From AP-15 sp963755435 (GTDB taxonomy: Bacteria; Pseudomonadota; Alphaproteobacteria; ATCC43930; CGMCC-115725), in the NCBI GenBank assembly GCA_963755435.1, contig CAVWJX010000004.1, positions 124,001 to 188,000 of the forward strand: 64,000 bases of DNA, in the 5' to 3' direction. How positions within the stretch are numbered: the stretch's first letter is position 1; each line of letters begins with the position of its first letter. The notes below the pieces were generated by a model. That model was given only the letters and a program-made list of their open reading frames with translations. It did not search any database and was not told the DNA's origin. The translations under genes and the position numbers were made by a program. Positions 16,608 to 24,583 of the stretch are shown piece by piece.

Positions 16608-16687
16608 AAGGGTGCGTGGCCCGATGCGGCTGGGTCCCTGATCCCGCTCCGCCTCGGTTACGCCACACGCCTTTTATGGAGTTATTC

Positions 16688-17533
16688 ATGTCGTTGCGCA
16701 AATCACTCACTCTCGGCGTCTCTGCTATCGCCCTGTCCCTGGGATTGGCCTATTCCGCGCAGGCGGCGGTAATGCTGCCGGTCACGAACCTTACTTTCAA
16801 TGAGTTGACCACACCGCTGACGCAGCAAAAGGATTTTTTCAACACCGTAAAGCCGATTGGCTGGTCGGTTGGTACGGCTGGCGCGGGCGGCAGCCTTACC
16901 TATGTCGGCGAGCAAGGTTCCGAAGGCTATAGTGGCACCGGTGGCAATATTTATCCGGTGTACACCAACCCCGGATTCTCGGTTACCGTTCCGGCCGGCA
17001 CCAACTTCTTTCAGGCAGACGGCAATCCGGACTTCGAGAACACGATCTTTCAGACCGTTTCCGGGCTGACGGCGGGGACCACATACAGCCTTCAGTTCCA
17101 GCAGGCAGCAGGTCAGCAAACGGGCTTCACCGGCAGTACCACCGAGCAGTGGAAAGTGTTTCTTGGCACCGGCGGCATCGGTGTCAACTGCGGGACAAAT
17201 CCGTGCACCCCGATCATCCCCACCGGCAATCTGGAGGAGGATTCGACGCTGATGAACACCCCCTCGCAAATGAACGTGAATTGGAATTCCGTCACGCTGG
17301 ACTTTACCCCGAGCGCCGCGGAACTGGGCAGTGGCGGGACCGCGATCCTGACGTTCCTGGCTTGGGGTGATAACGGCAGCACCACCAACCTTCCACCGAC
17401 CGTGTTCCTCGAAGGGGTGAATACGACGCCGGTGGTGCCGGAGCCGGCAACTCTGTCGCTACTCGGTGTCGGCCTACTGGGCCTCGGCGGGATCATGCTG
17501 CGCCGTCGCGCCAACAGCGACGCCGCGGTCTGA
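16688..17533 (+). CDS. PEP-CTERM sorting-domain protein
   Basis: This 281-residue exported protein starts with a signal peptide (MSLRKSLTLGVSAIAL, cut after SAQA). The mature part is Thr/Gly/Asn-rich with few charges (TYVGEQGSEGYSGTGGNIYP, then NFFQADGNPDFENTIF), and it ends in a typical PEP-CTERM signal: VVPEPATLSLLGVGL, a hydrophobic helix and MLRRRANS. Such tails are recognised by exosortase, which cuts and attaches proteins to the cell envelope or secretes them. GGAG lies nine bases before the ATG at 16688. No exosortase or EPS locus is recognisable nearby, so the processing machinery must be elsewhere. The lower GC and Thr-rich composition differ from its neighbours. The N-terminal half recalls carbohydrate-binding HAF/NF domains but I cannot name one. 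Confidence 0.9.
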   Translation: MSLRKSLTLGVSAIALSLGLAYSAQAAVMLPVTNLTFNELTTPLTQQKDFFNTVKPIGWSVGTAGAGGSLTYVGEQGSEGYSGTGGNIYPVYTNPGFSVTVPAGTNFFQADGNPDFENTIFQTVSGLTAGTTYSLQFQQAAGQQTGFTGSTTEQWKVFLGTGGIGVNCGTNPCTPIIPTGNLEEDSTLMNTPSQMNVNWNSVTLDFTPSAAELGSGGTAILTFLAWGDNGSTTNLPPTVFLEGVNTTPVVPEPATLSLLGVGLLGLGGIMLRRRANSDAAV

Positions 17534-17627
17534 TCATCCGATCGGTCGACGCGCCGGGACGGGAACCCTGTCTCGCCCGGGCGCGCCGACTGCACAGCCT
17601 TCGAACCACCAGATCGGGAGAGCACCT

Positions 17628-18542
17628 TTGCCTGCATTTCTCGACCCCCATCATCTTCACGCGTTCCTGCTGGAGACGATCAGGCTCGCGGCCTGGTTGC
17701 TGCTGCTCGCCGTGGTGTTCCTGCCGTTGGAGCGCCTGTTCGCGGTGCGCCGCCAAAAGGTTCTCGGCCAGAGCCTCGCCAGCGACATCGGCTTCTTTTT
17801 CATCAGCGGCCTCATCCCCAGCCTGCTGCTAACCCCGCTGCTGGCCTTGGTGGCGGTGGGTGCGCACGCCGTTGTGCCGTGGCACCTTCAGACAGCGGTC
17901 GCGGCCTTGCCGATCTGGGCGCGCGCGGCGGGGGCACTGATGGTCGGCGAGATCGGCTTCTATTGGGGCCATCGCTGGAGCCACGAAATCCCGTTTCTGT
18001 GGCGCTTTCATTGCGTTCACCACAACCCCGCGCAGGTCTATTTCCTGATCAGCGCCCGCGCTCACCCGCTCGACAATGTGTTCACCCGGCTGTGCGGCCT
18101 GATCCCGGTCTACGTGCTCGGGCTGGCCACCCCGCTGACCCCCACGGGCGGCGTCGTGTCGGCGCTGCTGGTGCTGGTCCTCACCCTGTGGGGCTTCCTG
18201 ATCCACGCCAATCTGCGCTGGCGGCTCGGGCCGATCGAATGGCTGATCTCGACCCCCGCCTTCCATCACTGGCACCACACCCTGGGCGCGCCCCAGGACC
18301 GCAACTTCGCCTCGATGCTGCCATTGATCGACTGGATCTTCGGCACCTATCACCTGCCGCGCCGCGAATGGCCCGCGGCCTACGGCATCGCGGCGCAGCT
18401 GCCCGGATCGCTGGGTGGCCAGCTGCTCTATCCACTGCGCTCGCCGCCGGAGAACCCTCGGCCTGAAAGTGCGGTGGCCGCCGCGCCGGCGCTCAGGAGC
18501 GGCTCGGCTGGACCACGACGCACGGCAGCTGACGCTGGTTGA
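17628..18542 (+). CDS. Sterol desaturase/fatty acid hydroxylase-family membrane protein
   Basis: This is an integral-membrane di-iron hydroxylase/desaturase. It has four or more hydrophobic segments and the three conserved His clusters: GHRWSHE (H-x3-H), FHCVHHNP (H-x2-HH), and FHHWHHT. The family modifies sterols, fatty acids, carotenoids or hopanoids; bacterial members are mostly of unknown substrate. I place the start at the TTG at 17628 (MPAFLDPHHLHAFL), because GGGAG lies a few bases before it and an earlier start would run back into the PEP-CTERM gene. The 3' end overlaps the convergent lytic-transglycosylase gene by 50 bp. Confidence 0.87.
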   Translation: MPAFLDPHHLHAFLLETIRLAAWLLLLAVVFLPLERLFAVRRQKVLGQSLASDIGFFFISGLIPSLLLTPLLALVAVGAHAVVPWHLQTAVAALPIWARAAGALMVGEIGFYWGHRWSHEIPFLWRFHCVHHNPAQVYFLISARAHPLDNVFTRLCGLIPVYVLGLATPLTPTGGVVSALLVLVLTLWGFLIHANLRWRLGPIEWLISTPAFHHWHHTLGAPQDRNFASMLPLIDWIFGTYHLPRREWPAAYGIAAQLPGSLGGQLLYPLRSPPENPRPESAVAAAPALRSGSAGPRRTAADAG

Positions 18543-20421
18543 GGCGCCAGCACGCGTCGGAGGCGGCACTCGCCGATAGGTGGGCGAGGCGCGCGCGATA
18601 GAGGACCGACCGGCCATATGGTGTCGGCGGCAGCGCCAGCGCGGCGGAGCGCAGCTGATCCGGGGCCTGGGCGCGAGCGCCCTCGGCCACCGCGCGAGCC
18701 AGCCTCGGATTGGCAAAGGCCCCGACCTGGATCGCCCAATTCCGGGTCGGGATCGCCAGCAGGTGAGCACCTGCGCCCGGTCCCGGGGCGGTCATCGTCG
18801 CGGGCTCGTCGGCGCTGCGGTCGCTCAACCGGTTCTGCGCCACCAGCATCGGCCGGTAGCGGGCGGCGGGAGCAGAGCGCGGCGGCGGCTCGGCCGCGAC
18901 CGGCGGCGGCGACCAGGCTGGGGAAGGCGCGGAATTCGCATGGCACGGCCGGTTCGGGTCGAAGGCGGCGTTCGGGTCGCAGCCGCTATCGGCAAACGCC
19001 AGCTGAGTCGGCGAGGCGGCCGGGTGCGCCAGCTGGCAAGGGCGGCCCGGATCATACGCGGCGTCGAGATCGCACTTGGTTGGGGTGGCCTGGCGAAGCA
19101 CCGGGGGCGGGGCTGCCGCGGCCAGGCGCTGGCCCTGCGGGGCGCAGGGATGGTCCGGATCATAGGCGGCATCGAGATTGCAGCCATTCGCCGCCGCCTG
19201 CTGCAGCGGAGCCGGCTGCGGTGGGGCCGACGCCACCTCGACCGGCTCGGGCGGGGCTGAGGTCGGCTCGGGCGGCTGCGGCGGGGCCGACGCCACCTCG
19301 ACCGGCTCGGGCGGGGCTGAGGTCGGCTCGGGCGGCTGCGGCGGGGCCGACGCCACCTCGACCGGCTCGGGCGGGGCTGAGGTCGGCTCGGGCGGCTGCG
19401 GCGGGGCCGACGCCACCTCGACCGGCTCGGGCGGGGCTGAGGTCGGCTCGGGCGGCTGCGGCGCGGCAGACGCGACCTCGACCGGTCCTCCGACCGAGGT
19501 GCACGGACGGCTCGGATCATAGGCAGCGTCGAGATTGCAGCCGCCGACCCCAACCGGCGCGACCTCGGCCCCCCCGACGACCATCGGCGGAACCGGTGCC
19601 GAGGCCACCGCGGCCCGCACCAGCGAACTGCACGGGTGGTTCGGGTCGTAGGCGGCGTTGAGGTCGCAGCCGGCGGCCAGGCTGGCGACACTCGGCGCAT
19701 AGCCGCGATGCCGGCCGGCCGAGGCATAGACCGCCCACGGCCCCGACATCGGCATCGCCCCGCCGAGGTTCGGGGTCACCTCAGCCAGGTAGTTCACGGT
19801 CTCGTTCGGCAAATCAGCGGCGCCGGCCAGGTAATCGTCGACGCGCTGCGGCCCGGCATTATAGGCGGCCAGAAAGCCCGGGGCGCCGTAGCGGTCGTAC
19901 ATCTCGCGAATATAGGCGGTGCCGGCCAGAATGTTGTTGTGCGGGTCGTAGGGGTCGTTGCCGAGCCCGTATTGCGCCTGCAGCTCGGCGTAAGTCTCGG
20001 GCATGATCTGCATCAGGCCCATCGCGCCGACCGGCGAGACCGCCTGCTCCTGGCCGTCCGATTCCTGGTGGATGACCGCCCGCACCCACTGCTCCGGCAC
20101 CTGATAGCGCGCCGCGGCTTCGCGGATATAGGGGCCCCAGGGATCGCCGGGCGGCCCTGGCGGCGGGTAATAGTGCTGCGGCGCCAGCGACGGGCTCTGG
20201 CCGATGCCGTACGGCAGAGCGCCATACCGCGAATAGCCGCCGGGCTGCCCGCACCCAGCCAGCACGAGGATCGGCGCCAGGACGAGCACCGCGCGTAGCC
20301 ATTGCCCGGCGCCCGGCCCGGCGCGATGGAGCCCAATGCGACGCAGCCTGGCACGATGCAGCCCGGCACGATGTAGCCCGGACAGGCGTTGCAACCGGTC
20401 GCGTATGGCCGCAGAAAGCAT
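18493..20421 (-). CDS. Lytic transglycosylase lipoprotein with Cys-repeat region and C-terminal SPOR-like domain
   Basis: This 642-residue protein would cut peptidoglycan glycan strands in the periplasm. The N-terminus ends in a lipobox (LILVLAGCGQ, Cys about 57). The SLT domain (about residues 95-225) shows the catalytic Glu in HQESDGQEQA, then GAMGLMQIMPET and FLAAYNAGPQ. After it come five units of the form C-(D/N)-x-(D/N)-AA-(Y/F)-DP-x-x-PC, and a tract of four identical 20-residue Pro/Glu-rich repeats. The last 85 residues (NWAIQVGAFANPRLARAV, then CWRLNQRQLPCVVVQPS) look like a SPOR domain, which binds denuded glycan at the septum. GAGGGGAT precedes the ATG. The Cys-flanked repeat is unfamiliar to me. 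Confidence 0.88.
   Translation of the reverse strand: MLSAAIRDRLQRLSGLHRAGLHRARLRRIGLHRAGPGAGQWLRAVLVLAPILVLAGCGQPGGYSRYGALPYGIGQSPSLAPQHYYPPPGPPGDPWGPYIREAAARYQVPEQWVRAVIHQESDGQEQAVSPVGAMGLMQIMPETYAELQAQYGLGNDPYDPHNNILAGTAYIREMYDRYGAPGFLAAYNAGPQRVDDYLAGAADLPNETVNYLAEVTPNLGGAMPMSGPWAVYASAGRHRGYAPSVASLAAGCDLNAAYDPNHPCSSLVRAAVASAPVPPMVVGGAEVAPVGVGGCNLDAAYDPSRPCTSVGGPVEVASAAPQPPEPTSAPPEPVEVASAPPQPPEPTSAPPEPVEVASAPPQPPEPTSAPPEPVEVASAPPQPPEPTSAPPEPVEVASAPPQPAPLQQAAANGCNLDAAYDPDHPCAPQGQRLAAAAPPPVLRQATPTKCDLDAAYDPGRPCQLAHPAASPTQLAFADSGCDPNAAFDPNRPCHANSAPSPAWSPPPVAAEPPPRSAPAARYRPMLVAQNRLSDRSADEPATMTAPGPGAGAHLLAIPTRNWAIQVGAFANPRLARAVAEGARAQAPDQLRSAALALPPTPYGRSVLYRARLAHLSASAASDACWRLNQRQLPCVVVQPSRS
19222..19461. 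repeat. 60-bp tandem repeat, four near-identical copies, in the lytic transglycosylase gene
   Basis: Four head-to-tail 60-bp units, identical apart from the edges, encode PPEPVEVASAPPQPPEPTSA-type sequence. A fifth, diverged unit flanks the array. Being in frame, unit gain or loss would change linker length without breaking the gene. Such arrays are also prone to collapse in assembly. Confidence 0.9.
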
Positions 20422-20668
20422 TCAGCATCCCCTCATGCTGCTGCGAGCCGGCCTGGCCTTGGGCCGGCGCTGTCAACGGGGGCGCGAATACCATGATTGC
20501 CCGGCGCGCGCCAATTAACCGCATTTTGGCTGGAGTTCGACGCAGGTTAGCCACGCCGGCTGGCGCGCGTCGCGACGAATCGCCGGCCCGGGAAATCCGC
20601 CGCCGCGGCGAGCCTTCGCTCTCGGCCGCCGCGATGGAGCGCCCTCGGCGGATCGCCGCGAACCTGCT

Positions 20669-21133
20669 TTACGGGTTGTTCGGGAAGCACGCGGTCGCGG
20701 TCAGCGTGACGCCGCCGGCGGCGAGGCGAACCAGGCTGGGCGCCACGCTGGTAAAGGTGCTGGTCAGGGTCACTTGCGAGAACCCGGTAGTGCCGCCGCA
20801 GCTGGTGTTGTCGTCGAGGGTGATGCCGGAACTCGGGACCGACAGGCCCCAGCCGCTCGCGACCGTCTGAATATAGCTTTTCGTGCTCGTCGCACTGTAG
20901 CTGCTGCCGGACGCGCAGGGGCTGCTGGTTAGGGTCGAGCCCTGGGCGATCGCCATGCACCGCGCCCCGGCGATCGCCGCCTCCTGCAGCGACTGCTTGG
21001 TCCACAACAGACGGCCGAATTCGATGCCGCCGAACACCAGCATCAAGAACATCGGCAGCACCATCGCAAACTCGACCGCGGTGGCCCCGCCACAAGCACC
21101 GGCCAGCGCCGGCAGCCTGCCGCGGCACGTCAC
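20669..21133 (-). CDS. TadE-like pilus assembly protein
   Basis: This 154-residue protein has the TadE signature: GGATAVEFAMVLPMFLMLVF then GGIEFGRLLWTKQSLQEAA, a single N-terminal membrane helix with the Glu at +5 of the processed pseudopilin-like segment, followed by an exported domain with paired Cys. TadE and TadF are minor pseudopilins of the Tad secretion/pilus system. I start it at the GTG at 21133, which overlaps the TGA of the gene before it (GTGA), so the three genes here are tightly coupled. The ordinary Tad core genes are not in the window. Confidence 0.85.
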   Translation of the reverse strand: MTCRGRLPALAGACGGATAVEFAMVLPMFLMLVFGGIEFGRLLWTKQSLQEAAIAGARCMAIAQGSTLTSSPCASGSSYSATSTKSYIQTVASGWGLSVPSSGITLDDNTSCGGTTGFSQVTLTSTFTSVAPSLVRLAAGGVTLTATACFPNNP

Positions 21134-21681
21134 TGCGTCTCGACGATGGCATAGCGGCTCACCGCACCGCTCGGGACAAAGCCGAAGGCGGAAAAGATCG
21201 GCGCGACATTGGTCGTGGCGGTGATCGCGACGAACTGGCCGGCGACGCCGTTGCCGCTGCCGCAGGCACTGCCGCAGGTGGCCGTGCTGCCCCAGCTCCA
21301 ATTGCCCGGCGAACCGGTCGGGCAATAGCAGCCGGTCTGGTCGTTGCCGTTGTTGACGTTGATGGTGCTGGTCGCCCAGCTCGTGCCGTTGGCGTTGTCG
21401 ACGAGGTTCGAGATTTCGGCGCTGAGGCCGCCCGGGTCTTGCGCGATCTTGGCTGCGTTGTTGACGGCGTATTGGGCGCCGGCGCTGACCGCGGCATCGA
21501 GCTCCGAATTGGTGAACAGCAAGAGCCCGATATCGACGGTCGCCGCGGTGATCATCAGAAACACCGTCGCATAGATCGCGAATTCGATGGAGGCTACGCC
21601 GGCGTTCTGCCGCGCCCTGAATATCCGCGCCGCCCGCCAGAGATGCCTGCGAAGAGTCATCGGTTGCGCCCCGCGGGTCAT
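21130..21681 (-). CDS. TadE/TadF-like minor pseudopilin
   Basis: This 183-residue protein has the same plan: a basic N-terminus (LRRHLWRAARIFRARQ), then GVASIEFAIYATVFLMITAA as the pseudopilin-like membrane helix, and a Cys-containing exported domain (CYCPTGSPGNWSWGSTATCG). It is the middle gene of a coupled set; its ATG at 21681 overlaps the TGA of the tadG-like gene (ATGA), and its own stop overlaps the GTG of the next tadE. A start at 21660 (MTLRRHLW) is also possible. It probably helps assemble or anchor Flp pili (family knowledge). Confidence 0.82.
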   Translation of the reverse strand: MTRGAQPMTLRRHLWRAARIFRARQNAGVASIEFAIYATVFLMITAATVDIGLLLFTNSELDAAVSAGAQYAVNNAAKIAQDPGGLSAEISNLVDNANGTSWATSTINVNNGNDQTGCYCPTGSPGNWSWGSTATCGSACGSGNGVAGQFVAITATTNVAPIFSAFGFVPSGAVSRYAIVETQ

Positions 21682-23660
21682 TGCACGAGCGCGACGGTGG
21701 CGCCCGAACTGCCATTGCCCAGCCCAGTGCAGGTCGTGCCGACGGCACCACCTGCGGTCAGCGTGATCTGCGTGCCGATCAGCTCCAGGCACGCACTTGT
21801 GTCGACGGTATCGTGTAGGGTGGCGCCGCCGCTCATATAGACTTGCCCGTTGGGAAAGTAAAAAGCCCCGGAAATCTGCGTACTCGTAGCGCCGGAAGTG
21901 AACGTAGCCGCACCAGTGTTGCTCGAGGATTGCGGTCCGATCACCGCGAGGCCGGCGGTGCTGCTGCCAAGTGCCGATGACGAGGTGGGTGCGGTCAGGA
22001 TCACGGAACTGTAACCCGCGCCGAGACAGAAAGCGGAGGTGGTTGAACCGCAAGTCACGGTGCTCGCGCCAGAAATAACGAGCGTAACGCCGAGAGCGCT
22101 CAACCCGGTCGTGGTCCCGCTCGTCGGGCAGTTACCAACATTCCCACCGCTGCTGTTGCCGAGAGCGACGTAGCCATTGACCGTATAGATTCCCGAACCG
22201 AGATAAAGTCCGCCCGCGCCGGCGATGTAGCCGTTGATGTCGTGCTCGGCCGCAGCGCTGACCGCGACACAGGTGCCGCCGCTGGTGGTCAGATTTCCCG
22301 CCATCTGGAATAGATCGCTGCTCCCAGTGGCGTCGCCGAAGAGTGTCGCGCCGTTCAATTCGTTTAGAGAATTTCCGTCGCTGCCCTTGCCGATGTTGAA
22401 GCTATTGGTGGTCGTGCCGAAACCGAGGCTGAGCGCCGGTGTCGAAGGCATGCCGCGCGCGTTCTGATAAATGCCCCCCGACAATGCGAAGGTGCTGGGA
22501 CCAGCGAAGGTGATCCGAGCGCTGCCGCTGACGCAGATGCTATAATTGGTCTTCCCGCTGCAGGTGGTGGTGCCGAAGTTGAATTTTCCGGCAGTGAAGC
22601 TCATCGGCGCGTTGCCGGAGCCGCTGATCCCGGCCGCCATGTTGTAGGTGGCATTGCTACCACCGTTGAAGGTCATGCCGTTCGAACTGCCGCTGCTGAT
22701 CGTCCCGCTGAAGTTGTAGGTGGCGCCGGAGGAACTATTGTTCACTATAACCGTAAGTCCGCCGCCAATAGACAATGATCCGAAATTGAAGGGGCCGGTG
22801 CCAGTACAGGTGACCGTGTGCGTTGATGAACTGAAGCTGTCAGTACAGCCAGCCGGAAGAGTGGCGGTGCTGTAGGCGAATGATACACTGGTGCCGGTGG
22901 GAACCGTCGGTGCGCTTGGCGTGGCAATAGGCGGGAACGGGGAGTTGAAACGGGCTTTGGCAGTCGAGACCTCGCTGTTGCCGCTCAGGGGATCGGCGGT
23001 AGAGACCTTGTTGACCTGGACCGAGGATTTCCCCGGCGCCGCCACCAGAGAGCAACTCGGCGGCGCGGTCGATGAATTATAATCAACGGTTGTGGTCGTG
23101 ATCGTGTTGGAGCAGGCATGCGCAGTCACTGCCGCGTTCGAGACCACGGCGCAGCTGTCTGCGGTGACGGTGGCGCCGCCGGTCAGGGCGATGCCGGTGC
23201 CGCCGCTGTTGAGCGCGATGATGCAGCCGGGGGCGTCGGATTTGATCTCGGCGTAGGCGGTGGCGCTGACCGGCAAGGTCGTGCTGGTGGTGAGGACCCG
23301 CGCCAGCAGCAGGGGGACGTTGCTGGTCACGGTGACCTGCATCGCATTGTTGCCGTCGCCGGTCGGCGAGCTGACCACGCTCGGAGTGGCGTCGCCGGAA
23401 AGGCCGTTGAGGGCGGCGATATTGTTGGCGGCGCTGGCGGCGTCGCTGCTCGAACTGGTCGAATTGTAGACCAGCGCCCCGGCATAGGCGGCGAGGTCGG
23501 CCACCCGCTGGTTTTCGGTGCGCTGCAATAGGCCGTGACCGTATTCGAGGGCCAAGGCCGAGACCCCGACCATGCCGACCAGCACGAAGGCGGCGAGGAT
23601 GCTGATGGACCCGCCGGTGTCGGCTCGCAGCCTTTGCAGTGCACGGAGAAGCTTGCGCAT
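21678..23660 (-). CDS. TadG-like protein, Gly/Ser/Thr-rich exported domain
   Basis: This 660-residue protein begins MRKLLRALQRLRADTGGS, then ISILAAFVLVGMVGVSALAL and EYGHGLLQRTENQRVADLAA, the N-terminal Tad/TadG membrane helix and following helix. The rest is a long, low-complexity exported region rich in Gly, Ser, Thr and Asn with several short repeats (GGSNATYNMAAGISG, SSSGATYNFSGTISSG), somewhat like a right-handed beta-helix or adhesin stalk. It is the first gene of the coupled tadG-tadE-tadE set. No von Willebrand domain is seen, unlike many TadG proteins, so the exported part may be a surface structure (inference). Confidence 0.83.
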   Translation of the reverse strand: MRKLLRALQRLRADTGGSISILAAFVLVGMVGVSALALEYGHGLLQRTENQRVADLAAYAGALVYNSTSSSSDAASAANNIAALNGLSGDATPSVVSSPTGDGNNAMQVTVTSNVPLLLARVLTTSTTLPVSATAYAEIKSDAPGCIIALNSGGTGIALTGGATVTADSCAVVSNAAVTAHACSNTITTTTVDYNSSTAPPSCSLVAAPGKSSVQVNKVSTADPLSGNSEVSTAKARFNSPFPPIATPSAPTVPTGTSVSFAYSTATLPAGCTDSFSSSTHTVTCTGTGPFNFGSLSIGGGLTVIVNNSSSGATYNFSGTISSGSSNGMTFNGGSNATYNMAAGISGSGNAPMSFTAGKFNFGTTTCSGKTNYSICVSGSARITFAGPSTFALSGGIYQNARGMPSTPALSLGFGTTTNSFNIGKGSDGNSLNELNGATLFGDATGSSDLFQMAGNLTTSGGTCVAVSAAAEHDINGYIAGAGGLYLGSGIYTVNGYVALGNSSGGNVGNCPTSGTTTGLSALGVTLVISGASTVTCGSTTSAFCLGAGYSSVILTAPTSSSALGSSTAGLAVIGPQSSSNTGAATFTSGATSTQISGAFYFPNGQVYMSGGATLHDTVDTSACLELIGTQITLTAGGAVGTTCTGLGNGSSGATVALVQ

Positions 23661-23783
23661 CCATCGGGTCCCGTCGATCCCGCGGACGCTACACACCGAT
23701 TGTAAACACCGGGTTAACGGGCGGACGGCCGAACCGCGTGGTTGGCATGCGGCACCGAAAGGCATCGATCGGCTGCCATCGTT

Positions 23784-23886
23784 CGAGACGCTCCGCTCCT
23801 CAGGATCAGGTTGTTTCGGGTCATTTGACGCGCTTCATCCTGAGGAGACCCGAAGGGCCGCCTCGAAGGGCCGTCTCGAAGGGCGT
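23784..23886. repeat. Intergenic inverted repeat of the rhizobial hairpin type
   Basis: The sequence contains gagacgctccgctcctcagg, and about 50 bases on catcctgaggag followed by gaagggccgtctcgaagg. The two halves are inverse copies (ctcctcagga / tcctgaggag; gagac / gtctc). This arrangement is common between genes in Bradyrhizobium, Rhodopseudomonas and relatives. No gene is seen between 23661 and 23915. Confidence 0.65.
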
Positions 23887-23915
23887 CGACGCCAGGCCGG
23901 CCGACGATGCCTCTG

Positions 23916-24539
23916 CTAGGCGGCCCAGTCGAACGGCGCGAAATGGCCGTTGTTGCCGCGGCCGGCCAGATCTAGGTCGAGGCCGAAGCCGTGGACATGG
24001 GTTTCCTTCGACCGGGCCAGCGCCAGGCGGCGGTTGGCCGGGTGACCGGTGTTGTCGAGGTAATAGGGCTCGCCGCTGCGGTTGCGCGAGGCGACGCCCT
24101 CGATCTCGAAGCTGGCGATGCCAGGGATCGCAGCCCGGCGGGTGAGCCCGTTCGCGGCGAACTCGATCGGGGCGAACTCGATGCCGCGAAAATCGCCGAC
24201 CAGATGGTCGCGGATCAGGCCCGGCGGGCCGCCGGCCTCGCCGCCAACGATCGCGGCCAGGACCCGGCGCTGGGCCGGGTCGGCCCGGTCGTCGACGACC
24301 CCGGCAAAGACCCAGTCGCCATCGGCCATAATTTTGCCGGAGTGGATCACCAATGCGAAGGCGAGCCCGTCGAGCCGAGTGCCGCCGCAACTGCCTTCCT
24401 CGATGCGGAACACCATGACGGCGACGCAATGGTCATGGGTCGCCGGCCCCTGCGGGTTCGTATAGATGCACGGGCACAGATAGTCGCAATTGCAGCTCTC
24501 CATGTATTGGCCGCGCAGTGTCCATTTCTGCTCGGGCAT
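23916..24539 (-). CDS. DUF1326 domain protein (intact copy)
   Basis: This 207-residue protein is a full-length DUF1326 member. It begins MPEQKWTLRGQYMESCNCDY and has the conserved C-N-C-x3-C-x-C cluster (SCNCDYLCPC), then HDHCVAVMVFRIEEG and GLAFALVIHSGKIMADGDW. A long C-terminal beta-rich part ends HVHGFGLDLDLAGRGNNGHF. The Cys/His layout suggests metal binding. The family has no proven function but is often found beside DUF2182 membrane proteins. Here no DUF2182 is next to it; a truncated second copy with a broken DUF2182 is at 49.9-51.0 kb. Confidence 0.9.
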   Translation of the reverse strand: MPEQKWTLRGQYMESCNCDYLCPCIYTNPQGPATHDHCVAVMVFRIEEGSCGGTRLDGLAFALVIHSGKIMADGDWVFAGVVDDRADPAQRRVLAAIVGGEAGGPPGLIRDHLVGDFRGIEFAPIEFAANGLTRRAAIPGIASFEIEGVASRNRSGEPYYLDNTGHPANRRLALARSKETHVHGFGLDLDLAGRGNNGHFAPFDWAA

Positions 24540-24583
24540 GGTCGCTCTCCTGATCGTCGTCGCTTCTGCAGCGGGGGCGCGCG

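Noticed and set aside
16601..16671. Cyclic di-GMP (GEMM) riboswitch before the PEP-CTERM gene
   Set aside because: A GCAAAG string and a GGTTAC string are present, but the two-helix core and receptor-tetraloop parts of GEMM are not seen in order. Only a plain hairpin can be supported.
19222..19461. CRISPR array
   Set aside because: The 60-bp units are directly joined without spacers and lie in frame in a coding gene.
18618..19661. 347-codon plus-strand frame opposite the lytic transglycosylase
   Set aside because: Low-complexity Arg/Pro/Ala text produced by the 60-bp repeats read on the wrong strand.
20422..20668. Extra tad gene downstream of tadE
   Set aside because: Frames here are Arg-rich and overlap the convergent gap; no membrane helix or TadE motif is seen.
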